From positions 1 through 8,396 of the forward strand of contig JACQDU010000274.1 in the NCBI GenBank assembly GCA_016200955.1: a DNA stretch of 8,396 bases. Direction: 5' to 3'. The position numbers were made by a program, and so were the translations under genes. This DNA is from a bacterium (GTDB lineage Bacteria; Planctomycetota; J058; JACQDU01). Positions 1 to 6,169 of the stretch are shown piece by piece (position 1 is the first letter of the stretch; every line of letters begins with the position of its first letter). The notes under the pieces are model-generated. The model was given only the letters and a program-made list of their open reading frames with translations, was not told the origin of the DNA and did no database searches.

Positions 1-788
1 AGCGAGAGACCGAACTGCTCCTCTCCCGTCTTCGCGTCGCGGCACGAGAGGAAAGCGGGCGTCTTGTAAGCCAGGTAGAGCCGCTCCCGCTCCGCGTCGA
101 GCGAGAGGCTCAGGACCTGGGCGGGAAGCTCGTGCTCGAAGCGGACCTCGCCGTCGGGCTCGATCGCAAGGAGCTTCCTGAGAGACGTGACGCCGAAGAT
201 CGTGGCGTCCGGCGCGATCGCGGCGTGCGGGTCGCTCCACTTGTCCCAGTCGCTGTCGGCCTGGAAGAAGAGCTTCTCCTTCCACGCGTTCTTCCCGTCG
301 CGCTCGGCGGCGTACCACTCGATCCCGCTCGCTCCGCGGTTCTCCGTCACCGCGTGCCCGTCCGCGGTGAGCGCGAGGATCCGCCGGCCTCCGACCGAGC
401 AGTAGGGTTTGCCCGAGCCCGCGATGAGCGGGGCGTGGATCGTCGCGGGCTCGTTCGGCCGGTTCGCCTCCGGGTGAGCGACGTTCTCCGTCGCGAGCTT
501 CCCCTTGCCGCGAGGGCCTCGAGCCGGCGAGAGGCGCGTATTCCGGGAGTCCGCGTTCGGCGCGCTCCAGGGACCGCTCGCGGGGCCGCGGAAGCGGCCG
601 AGGTGGAGGCGCGCCTCCTGGTCCTTCGGGAAAGCGGAGACGGCCGCGAGGAGCGCCGAGCACGCCTGGTCGCGCCGCCCGCGCCGCGCGAGCTCGAGCG
701 CGAGCCGCACGCGAGCGGCGCAGCTCCCGCTCGCGGCGACCTCGCGCTCGAGGGCGCGGAGGGCCTCGTCCCCGCGAGCCTCGCTCAC
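1..788 (-). CDS. TPR-like/PQQ-type beta-propeller protein, 3' end outside window
   Basis: This is a partial reading frame of 262 codons that leaves the window at its left edge. It starts at a GTG that overlaps the stop of the upstream methyltransferase gene (GTGA, 4 bases), which decides the start. Residues 5-65 are Ala/Leu/Arg-rich and helical, ending in a TPR-like stretch (SAFPKDQEARLHLGR). Residues 73-98 have the W...N.D.R.T..SP..GP.GKG look that opens many PQQ/BamB-like propellers. Blade-like strands follow (RILALTADGHAV, KLLAIEPDGEVRFEHELP, DAERERLYLAY, DAKTGEEQF). No signal peptide is visible. Propellers of this type usually act as protein-binding scaffolds or, with the cofactor, as dehydrogenases; no catalytic residues can be judged from this fragment. 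The molecular role is unknown. The reading frame is secure, the family assignment moderate. Confidence 0.75.
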   Translation of the reverse strand, partial: MSEARGDEALRALEREVAASGSCAARVRLALELARRGRRDQACSALLAAVSAFPKDQEARLHLGRFRGPASGPWSAPNADSRNTRLSPARGPRGKGKLATENVAHPEANRPNEPATIHAPLIAGSGKPYCSVGGRRILALTADGHAVTENRGASGIEWYAAERDGKNAWKEKLFFQADSDWDKWSDPHAAIAPDATIFGVTSLRKLLAIEPDGEVRFEHELPAQVLSLSLDAERERLYLAYKTPAFLSCRDAKTGEEQFGLS

Positions 789-2206
789 GGGAGCCAGCCC
801 ACGAGCGCTCGCGCCGAGTCGGGGCCGAGGCCGAAGGCGGAGCAGGCCGCTCGCTCGAGCTGGACCTCGAGCTCGAAAGGAGCGCGGCCCGGGATTCTCT
901 CCCGGCGGCGCGCGAGGGACGCGATCTCCTCCTGCTTTCTTCCTGGAAGAAAGGCGGGGAACGGGAGAGAAGCCAGGGCGCTCACCTTGACCTGGGGGAA
1001 GGCTCGCTGGCGCGCGTCCGCGCAGCGAGCGCGGTGAGCGAGCGCGAGGAGGCGCGAGTTCAGGAGAGCGAGCGTGACCTCGACCGGCGCTTCCCCGCGA
1101 GCGAGGGCGAGCGCGCTGTTGCGGAAGAAGGCCCAGGGCTCGTGCCGCGCCGCGATCGGCCGGTCCGCCGTCTGGCGCACGAGCACCGCCGCCTCGCGGT
1201 AACGGGGAGCGGGCCTCACGGTCGCGTAGAGCGGCGGCTCGAGCGAAGGGCGCTCGCTCACGTGAAGGCGCGGGAGCGCGAGGGCGAAGGCCCGGATGTC
1301 CTTGCCCTCGCGGCAAGGCACGGAGCCCGGGCCGGGCTCGCTCGAGAGCACGAGAGACGCCGCGTTCCCCGTGTGGACGCCGGGATCGGAGACGATCTCT
1401 CGCGGAAGCCTCGGGAAGCGAGCGAGCCGCGAGAGACAGAGCAGGGCCCAGCGCGGCAGGGCGCTCTCGTGACCTTCGAGAGGAGACGCCGGGAGCCACG
1501 GATCGTCGCCTGCGCTCGATCGGGGCGCTTCTCCCTCGAGAGCTCGCTCGAGCACGACGGTCGCGGCCGGCTGGCAGACTCCCGGGAAGACGAACTCTCC
1601 CAGGTCCCTCACGGAGAGCACGCGCGCGCGCGCGGTCGCGACGCGGCGGAGCACTCCGTAGCGCGCGAGCTCGAGCGCCGCTCGCGGGAGGACGAAGCCC
1701 ACGCGTCCTCCCGGCCGCACGAGGTCGAGCGCGAGCTCGAGGAACGGTCCCTGGAGCGACGGCCACCCGCGGAAGCTCTCGAAGCGGCCTCGCAGGCGCT
1801 CGCGCTCGCGGGGGGAGATCGCGACGCGCTCTCTCCCGGAGAAGCTGACCCAGGGCGGGTTCGCGAGGATCGCATCGAAGCCGACCGGGTGCCGTTCCGC
1901 GCGGCCCGACCACCGCTCGAGCGCGTCTCCCGACCGGAGCGTCGCTCGCACGCCTTCTCTCCCGAGCGTCTCCCGCGCATCCGCGAGAGCGAGCGGGTCC
2001 TTCTCGAGGCCCGAGAGACGCACGCCCTTCCCGAGCTCGCGCGCGGCGCGCGAGGCCGCGAGGAGCAAGGCTCCCGCGCCGCACGCCGGGTCGAGGACGC
2101 GGAGCGGATCGCCTGCGAGCCCCGCGAGCGCCGCGCGTGCCAGCTCGCGCGCGACGTCCGGAGGCGTCTCGACGCGTCCGAGGATCGGGGAAGCGAGCGT
2201 GCTCAC
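785..2206 (-). CDS. N6-adenine-type DNA methyltransferase (Eco57I/TaqI-like), solitary
   Basis: A 473-residue class I SAM-dependent DNA methyltransferase, predicted to methylate an amino group (most likely adenine N6) in a specific DNA site. The SAM-binding motif I is DPACGAGALL at residues 39-48, the acidic motif II lies in GLEKD (66-70), motif III in SGDAL (92-96), and the catalytic motif IV is NPPW at 116-119. The segment PGGRVGFVLP (165-174) is the usual strand after motif VI. Residues about 275-425 look like a TaqI-like specificity domain: VPCREGKDIRAF (296-307), VLVRQTAD (341-348), FFRNSALAL (360-368), LLNSRLLALAHR (381-392) and FPQVKVSALASLPFP (403-417). The start is GTG, with AGGA close upstream. 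No restriction endonuclease is visible beside it, so it may be an orphan methylase, though the downstream neighbour is cut off. All catalytic motifs look intact. Target site unknown. Confidence 0.88.
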   Translation of the reverse strand: MSTLASPILGRVETPPDVARELARAALAGLAGDPLRVLDPACGAGALLLAASRAARELGKGVRLSGLEKDPLALADARETLGREGVRATLRSGDALERWSGRAERHPVGFDAILANPPWVSFSGRERVAISPRERERLRGRFESFRGWPSLQGPFLELALDLVRPGGRVGFVLPRAALELARYGVLRRVATARARVLSVRDLGEFVFPGVCQPAATVVLERALEGEAPRSSAGDDPWLPASPLEGHESALPRWALLCLSRLARFPRLPREIVSDPGVHTGNAASLVLSSEPGPGSVPCREGKDIRAFALALPRLHVSERPSLEPPLYATVRPAPRYREAAVLVRQTADRPIAARHEPWAFFRNSALALARGEAPVEVTLALLNSRLLALAHRARCADARQRAFPQVKVSALASLPFPAFLPGRKQEEIASLARRRERIPGRAPFELEVQLERAACSAFGLGPDSARALVGWLP

Positions 2207-2215
2207 GGTCCTGTG

Positions 2216-2221
2216 ATTCTA
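2216..2221 (-). promoter_or_regulatory. Possible -10 element of the methyltransferase gene
   Basis: On the minus strand this reads TAGAAT, a good match to a sigma-70 -10 box, in otherwise G+C-rich DNA. It ends 9 bases before the GTG start at 2206, so a transcript from it would have almost no leader. No convincing -35 box sits 16-18 bases upstream. Low confidence. Confidence 0.22.
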
Positions 2222-2378
2222 ACGGGCGCTTCTCGATCGGGCCCAGGCTTCCGGCCCCGCTTCTCTCGTTCTCCCAGTGCTTTAGGACGTGACGTGGGGC
2301 GCGCGGACGGCGGCCCGGGTGCCATTGATGTCGCGGAGCCGGTCAGCGTAGACTTCCGCCTTCCTCGAACCGACGCCG

Positions 2379-2386
2379 AAGGGGGT
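2379..2386 (+). promoter_or_regulatory. Ribosome binding site fixing the TTG start of the VOC gene
   Basis: AAGGGGGT lies with its last G five bases before the TTG at 2391. An in-frame TAG at 2349-2351 and the lack of any ATG or GTG between it and 2391 leave this TTG as the best start. Confidence 0.6.
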
Positions 2387-2390
2387 CCAC

Positions 2391-3131
2391 TTGAAGAAGA
2401 GCAAGAAGGCGAAGAAGTCCGCCGCGCGGAAGCCGGCGAAGGCGCAGAAGAAGGCGAAGAAGGCGAAGGCGCCCGCGAAGAAGCTCTCGTTCTCCGCGGG
2501 GCTGCCCACGGTGATCCCTTACCTCACCGTGAAGAACGCGAAGGCCGCGGTCGAGCTCTACCAGAGCGCGCTCGGCATGAAGCTCGTCATGGCCATGCCG
2601 CCCGAAGGGCCCGAGGTCTTCCACGCACAGCTCACCCACGAGGGCGGGCACGTCATGCTCGGCCCGGAGAACCCGGAGCAGGGCGGCCGCGCGCCGTCTT
2701 CTCTCGGCGGCACGCCCGTCACGATCTCGCTCTACGTGCGCGACGTGGACAAGGCCCAGGCACGCGCGGCGAGCGCGGGCTTCAAGACGCTCATGCCTCC
2801 CGCGGACCAGTTCTGGGGCGACCGCATGTCCATGGTCGCCGATCCCGACGGGCACCAGTGGATGCTCATGACGCACATCCGCGACGTCTCCCCCGCCGAG
2901 ATGATGAAGGCCATGGCGAGCGACGAAGCGCACGCTCACAAGGAGTCGCACCACGGCCAGTCTCACGCGCACGAGCACTCGCACGGCTCGGAGAGCCACT
3001 CGCACGAGCACGCTCACGGGCCCGAGGGGCACGCTCACGAGCACGCCCACGACCACTCGCACGAGCACGGCCACTCCCACGACCACTCTCACGGGAACGG
3101 CCACTCGCACGATCACGAGCACGGGCACTGA
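2391..3131 (+). CDS. VOC/PhnB-like protein with Lys-rich N-terminus and His-rich C-terminus
   Basis: A 246-residue protein in three parts. Residues 1-31 are almost only Lys, Ala, Ser, Pro and Gln with 15 lysines, like a histone H1-type tail. Residues about 40-175 are a vicinal-oxygen-chelate domain of the PhnB-like kind: IPYLTVKNAKAAVELYQSAL (42-61), EVFHAQL (75-81), VTISLYVRDVDKA (110-122), ADQFWGDR (138-145), DPDGHQWML (151-159) and DVSPAEMMKAM (165-175). Residues 181-246 are a tail with 28 histidines in 66 residues, mostly alternating with Ser, Glu, Asp, Ala or Gly. VOC proteins include metal-dependent enzymes and drug-binding resistance proteins; PhnB-like members mostly have no known reaction. 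Ordinary PhnB-like proteins are about 130-160 residues, so both ends are additions. The tail should bind Ni, Zn, Co or Cu, as in metal-storage tails of HypB, UreE or SlyD; the head may bind nucleic acid or another polyanion. Both ideas are inferred. It is likely cytoplasmic, since no signal peptide is visible. Confidence 0.9.
   Translation: MKKSKKAKKSAARKPAKAQKKAKKAKAPAKKLSFSAGLPTVIPYLTVKNAKAAVELYQSALGMKLVMAMPPEGPEVFHAQLTHEGGHVMLGPENPEQGGRAPSSLGGTPVTISLYVRDVDKAQARAASAGFKTLMPPADQFWGDRMSMVADPDGHQWMLMTHIRDVSPAEMMKAMASDEAHAHKESHHGQSHAHEHSHGSESHSHEHAHGPEGHAHEHAHDHSHEHGHSHDHSHGNGHSHDHEHGH
2931..3128 (+). repeat. Low-complexity His-rich coding repeat in the VOC gene
   Basis: This stretch encodes residues 181-246 through imperfect reiteration of short units such as CACGAGCAC, CACTCGCAC and GGCCACTCGCAC. 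It encodes 28 histidines, all CAC except where CAT does not appear in this G+C-rich context. The reiteration suggests growth by slippage or unequal exchange, so its length may vary between related strains. Confidence 0.8.
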
Positions 3132-3149
3132 TCCCGGACCTCTGAGTAG

Positions 3150-3230
3150 AGAGAGCTGAACCACCGAACGCACCGACGACACCGAGGCGACGACTCGGTG
3201 CCCATCGGTGCGTTCGGCGGTTGACTCTCT
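3150..3230 (+). repeat. 81-base imperfect inverted repeat (REP/MITE-like hairpin)
   Basis: The spacer between the VOC and SHOCT genes can fold into one long stem-loop. The outer arms are AGAGAG (3150-3155) and CTCTCT (3225-3230). The main arms are AACCACCGAACGCACCGA (3159-3176) and its complement at 3205-3222, with one mismatch (3163/3218). After a small internal loop the inner arms CACCGAG (3180-3186) and CTCGGTG (3194-3200) close a 7-base loop. The repeated CACCGA units recall intergenic palindromes that are dispersed in many environmental bacterial genomes. It lacks a T-tract, so it is not a standard intrinsic terminator, but it may stop transcription after the VOC gene or protect its mRNA end. 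Only one copy lies in this window, so dispersal is not shown. Confidence 0.75.
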
Positions 3231-3309
3231 TCTCGTCCTCTTCCGGTGAGGAAAAGAACACGCGACACCGCGCGGCGCAGCGTGCGGGGCGGGGTTACCA
3301 TGTTCCTCC

Positions 3310-4530
3310 ATGGGAGAGGAGCTTTCCCCGTCCCGTCCCGAGGCCTCGGCGCGCTACGCGCCCAGCGTGCCTCCCACGCCGCCTCCGCCGCGGGAGCAGG
3401 CGAAGACGGCGCCCGCGGCCTCCCCGGTGGCGGAGACGCCCGCGACTCCGACGCCGGCGCCGGTCGCTCCCGGGGCCACGCCGGCTCCCGTGCCTTCGCC
3501 GGCTTCTCCTGCTCCCATCGAGAAGCCCGCCGAGCCCGGCCCGCGCGCGAAGGAGAGCGTCGTCGCGCAGACTCCCGATCCGGGGGAGCTCCCGCTGACC
3601 GTGAATCCCGGGCCGACCCTCGCCGAGAGGATCGCGCTCGCGACGACGCCGGCTCTCAGGACGCGGCGTCTGCGGATCGAGGCGAGGATCTTCGAGCTCG
3701 CGCAGCCGGTGGGCGCTCTGGCGCTCGAGCAGGACGGGATCCGCCGCACGAAGAACGTGGACCTCGACCGCGTGCTCAAGAAGATCGACAGGGTGGACGA
3801 CGCGATCTTCGACCTCGAGGAGGGCGAAGCGCCGCGCGAGGGGATCCTCGGCAAGATCTCCGCGGTGCCCGGGCGTCTCTCGGACAAGGTCGAGGTGCGC
3901 GAGCTCCGCGCGAAGCGCGCGAGGCTCGTGGCGGAGCTCGGGCTCGCGATCCTCGCGGTGGACCTCCGGTCGCTCCGCTCGCGCTCCCCGCAGATCGCCG
4001 TCTTCGCCGAGAGCCACGCGGAGGCCGCTCGCGAGGTGGACGGTCTCTTCCGGCAGTCTCGCCTCGTGGACGACGAGCTCGACGCCCGCGCTCGCGACGG
4101 CCGGCTCTGGAAGGAGCCCAAGGTCATCGACAAGCTGTTCTCCAGGACCGGCGAGGTCGTGGACGACGTGAGCGACCGCGCCGCGGACAAGCTCAAGGGC
4201 TTCGGCAAGTCCGCCGCCAAGGCCGCCGCGAAGGGCGGCTGGAGCCTCGCCAAGGGCGCCTTCGCAATCGGCAAGGAGAAGGTCGCCGACCGCGCCGGCG
4301 ATGATGACGAGGACGAAGACGTCCGCCCGCGCCGGCGGAGCGAGGACGACGACGAGGACGACGAGGACCGCCCGCGGCGCCGTTCTAAGAAGGAGCGCGA
4401 GCGGGAGAGCGACGCAACCTCTTCGGACCTGGCCGAGCGGCTCCGGCAGCTCTCGAAGCTTCACCGCGAGGGGATCCTCACGGACGAGGAATACGCCCGG
4501 AAAAAGGAGGACCTCCTCCGAAGGATGTAG
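3310..4530 (+). CDS. Proline-rich protein with charged repeat and C-terminal SHOCT domain
   Basis: A 406-residue protein of unknown function. Residues about 17-95 are a Pro/Ala/Thr-rich, disordered segment. Residues about 103-300 are mostly helical and charged, with hydrophobic spacing suited to coiled coils (LEIDR-type stretches such as VDLDRVLKKIDRVDDAIFDL at 150-169). Residues about 293-322 are Ala/Gly/Lys-rich. Residues 331-359 carry two 14-residue copies of an acidic run ending in RPRRRS, separated by one Glu. The last 34 residues (373-406) match a SHOCT domain: DLAERLRQLSKLHREGILTD then EEYARKKEDLLRRM. SHOCT domains are short C-terminal modules that probably mediate oligomerisation or partner binding. 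No signal peptide or membrane span is clear. The ATG at 3310 is the first usable start in the frame but has no good ribosome binding site. The gene ends 13 bases from the convergent FecR gene. Confidence 0.82.
   Translation: MGEELSPSRPEASARYAPSVPPTPPPPREQAKTAPAASPVAETPATPTPAPVAPGATPAPVPSPASPAPIEKPAEPGPRAKESVVAQTPDPGELPLTVNPGPTLAERIALATTPALRTRRLRIEARIFELAQPVGALALEQDGIRRTKNVDLDRVLKKIDRVDDAIFDLEEGEAPREGILGKISAVPGRLSDKVEVRELRAKRARLVAELGLAILAVDLRSLRSRSPQIAVFAESHAEAAREVDGLFRQSRLVDDELDARARDGRLWKEPKVIDKLFSRTGEVVDDVSDRAADKLKGFGKSAAKAAAKGGWSLAKGAFAIGKEKVADRAGDDDEDEDVRPRRRSEDDDEDDEDRPRRRSKKERERESDATSSDLAERLRQLSKLHREGILTDEEYARKKEDLLRRM
4300..4386 (+). repeat. Tandem acidic/arginine repeat in the SHOCT-protein gene
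   Basis: Two units encode DDDEDEDVRPRRRS and DDDEDDEDRPRRRS with a single Glu between them. Each joins an acidic run to a basic RPRRRS cluster, giving an alternating-charge segment that is probably disordered and could bind polyions or fold back on itself. Confidence 0.7.
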
Positions 4531-4543
4531 CGGCTCCTCCGGC

Positions 4544-5569
4544 TCACTCCTCCCAGATCGGCCAGAGGTGCTCCTTCCACTTCTGGAAGACGCCCTTCGG
4601 GTGAGCGAGCGTCTCCTCGCGCGTGACGCCGTCCGGGAAAGGAGGGACCTCCGCGAGAGGAGCGAGCCTGGCGAGGGCGTCGCACCCGATCTCGACGACC
4701 GCCGCGTCGGGGTCTTGCAGGAAGTGCCAGAGAGAGAGCGTGTCCTTCGCTCGCGTCGCGCGATCGGCGACGCCGCGCGCGAGCGCCGCTCGTTCCTTCG
4801 AAGGGGCCTGGTCGAAGCCCTCGATCGCGGCCGCGAGGTCGTCCGAGGAGTCGTCGAAGAGCGGCGTGCCCGAGCCGCGGCTCGGGACGGCGCGGCAGTG
4901 CGCTCCCTTCGGCACGAAGACCTCGTGGCCGCCCGCGTCCACGAAGGCCACGCGCCCCGACTCGACGCGCACGGTCGAGCGCCCGCTCCGATCGACCTCG
5001 AGCGTGTAGTAGCAGCCCAGGTCCACGCACGTGGACGCCGGCGTCTCGACCTGGAAGAGGCCCGGGTGTACGTTCGCTCCGATGCGGGCGTGGACGGTGC
5101 CCTCCTCGAGGCGCACTTTCTGGAGGGAGTCGGTGAGGGCGAGGACCCGGAGGCGCACGTCCTTCTCGGCGATCAGGGTCCCGATCCTCCCTCCGAGGAC
5201 GAGCGTGACGCGCTCGGCGGTGCGGATCGACTCGCCGGACTCGAGGCGGTAGGAGTCGCTGCCCGCGAGGACCCTCTCCTTGGGTTCCTCCGTGGGAGGA
5301 ACGAAGGGCGTGCCCGGAGACTTCTCGGGAGAGACGGAGGCCGTCGGGCGGAAGAAGGCGAACGCGCCCGCGGCCACGGCGGCGGTCGCGAGGAGGCCGG
5401 CGATCAGGAAGGGCCCGAGAGGAGCTCTCGCGGGGCGCGCGCTCGCGGGCTGCGCGGGAGCCTCGCTCGGCGCGAACTTCCCGGGCTTCCACGCGAGCGG
5501 CCGGAGAAGATGCTCGAGCTTCTCGACCTCCTCGTCCTTCCCGGTCTTGTCGTGGAGATAGTCGCTCAC
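4544..5569 (-). CDS. FecR-domain membrane protein, probable anti-sigma/sigma regulator
   Basis: A 341-residue single-span membrane protein. The GTG start overlaps the stop of the upstream sigma-factor gene (GTGA). Residues 1-48 are a charged cytoplasmic segment (MSDYLHDKTG, EEVEKLEHLLRPLAW) of the size that binds sigma factors, without a zinc-binding HxxxCxxC motif. Residues 51-73 are the membrane span. After a Pro-rich linker, residues about 95-225 are a FecR-like periplasmic domain, with ETPASTCVDLGCYYTLEVDR (175-194), VRVESGRVAFV (200-210) and VFVPKGAHCRAVPSRGSGTP (217-236). Cysteines at 181, 186 and 225 could pair. The C-terminal part resembles a helical extension known from FecR proteins of Acidobacteria and relatives (LSLWHFLQDPD at 278-288, PFPDGVTREETL at 310-321). 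The protein likely senses an envelope signal and controls the paired ECF sigma factor. Gene coupling strongly supports the pairing; the signal is unknown. Confidence 0.87.
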   Translation of the reverse strand: MSDYLHDKTGKDEEVEKLEHLLRPLAWKPGKFAPSEAPAQPASARPARAPLGPFLIAGLLATAAVAAGAFAFFRPTASVSPEKSPGTPFVPPTEEPKERVLAGSDSYRLESGESIRTAERVTLVLGGRIGTLIAEKDVRLRVLALTDSLQKVRLEEGTVHARIGANVHPGLFQVETPASTCVDLGCYYTLEVDRSGRSTVRVESGRVAFVDAGGHEVFVPKGAHCRAVPSRGSGTPLFDDSSDDLAAAIEGFDQAPSKERAALARGVADRATRAKDTLSLWHFLQDPDAAVVEIGCDALARLAPLAEVPPFPDGVTREETLAHPKGVFQKWKEHLWPIWEE

Positions 5570-6156
5570 GGCCAGCCTTCTTTCGACAGGAGAGGTCTCA
5601 GGAGCTCCATGCCCCGGTGGAGGTTCACGCGCACGGAAGCCGCCGTGAGCCCCGTGATCTCGGCGATCTCGGGCCCCGAGAGGCCCTCGACGAGCCGGAG
5701 GAGGAGCGTCTCCCGGTAAGTCTCGGGGAGACTCCGAATGTGGTGGAGCACGCGCTCGCGGAGCTCTCCTTCTCCCGTTCCGTTCGTTTTCGCGGCCGCG
5801 CTCCCCTCGTGGAGAGGCTCGCTTCGCGGGCGGCGAGCGCGCGCGCGGTGGCGGTCGTGCGAGGCGTTCCGGGCCATCGCGTGGAGCCACGGCCCGATCG
5901 CCGCCGGCTCGCGGAGCTGGGAGAGACGAGCGTGCGCGTGCACGAAGACTTCCTGCACGACCTCGTCGGCGTCGTGAGAGGAGAAGCGCGAGAGTGCGAT
6001 CGCGTGCACCGAGGGAGCGAACTTCGTGTAGAGCTCCTGGAAAGCCTCGCTCGACCCCGCGAGAGCTCGAGCCACGAGCTCCGGAACGGCCCCGGCGTCC
6101 CCGCTCGGGACGCCGAGGCCGACCTTCTCGACTTCGGGGGCGCTTTCCAAGAGCAC
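5566..6156 (-). CDS. ECF-type RNA polymerase sigma factor
   Basis: An extracytoplasmic-function sigma factor of about 196 residues. Region 2 spans about residues 30-106, with the core-binding and -10-recognition stretch DADEVVQEVFVHAHARLSQL (62-81) and PWLHAMARNASHDRHRAR (89-106). A short linker leads to region 4 at about 131-191, where LPETYRETLLLRLVEGLSGP (143-162) and EIAEITGLTAASVRVNLHRG (163-182) form the helix-turn-helix that reads the -35 box. The start is not certain. GTG at 6156 is chosen because it sits 13 bases after the stop of the upstream gene; TTG at 6150, behind GAGG at 7 bases, is as plausible, while TTG at 6198 would overlap the upstream gene by 29 bases. Third-position GC supports this frame from at least 6147. 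Its partner FecR gene follows directly. No autoregulated promoter was recognised upstream. Confidence 0.9.
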   Translation of the reverse strand: MLLESAPEVEKVGLGVPSGDAGAVPELVARALAGSSEAFQELYTKFAPSVHAIALSRFSSHDADEVVQEVFVHAHARLSQLREPAAIGPWLHAMARNASHDRHRARARRPRSEPLHEGSAAAKTNGTGEGELRERVLHHIRSLPETYRETLLLRLVEGLSGPEIAEITGLTAASVRVNLHRGMELLRPLLSKEGWP

Positions 6157-6169
6157 GCCTCGGCCCCGA

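Noticed and set aside
2926..3131. Short spaced repeats that could suggest a CRISPR array or tandem DNA repeat
   Set aside because: The repeats are 6-12 bases, imperfect, without spacers, and are explained by in-frame histidine codons.
1034..3145. A 703-codon open frame on the plus strand across the methyltransferase and VOC genes
   Set aside because: It is rich in Arg, Glu and Ala without any domain, runs antisense to clear methyltransferase motifs and out of frame with the VOC gene. It is a by-product of the G+C-rich third positions.
3221..3249. TTGACT as a -35 box for the SHOCT gene
   Set aside because: Seventeen bases later the sequence is CGGTGA, a poor -10 box, and TTGAC is part of the hairpin arm.
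5570..5890. Longer start for the FecR protein upstream of 5569
   Set aside because: The extra residues would be antisense-like Arg/Pro-rich sequence overlapping the 3' part of the sigma gene; the GTGA overlap gives a natural start.
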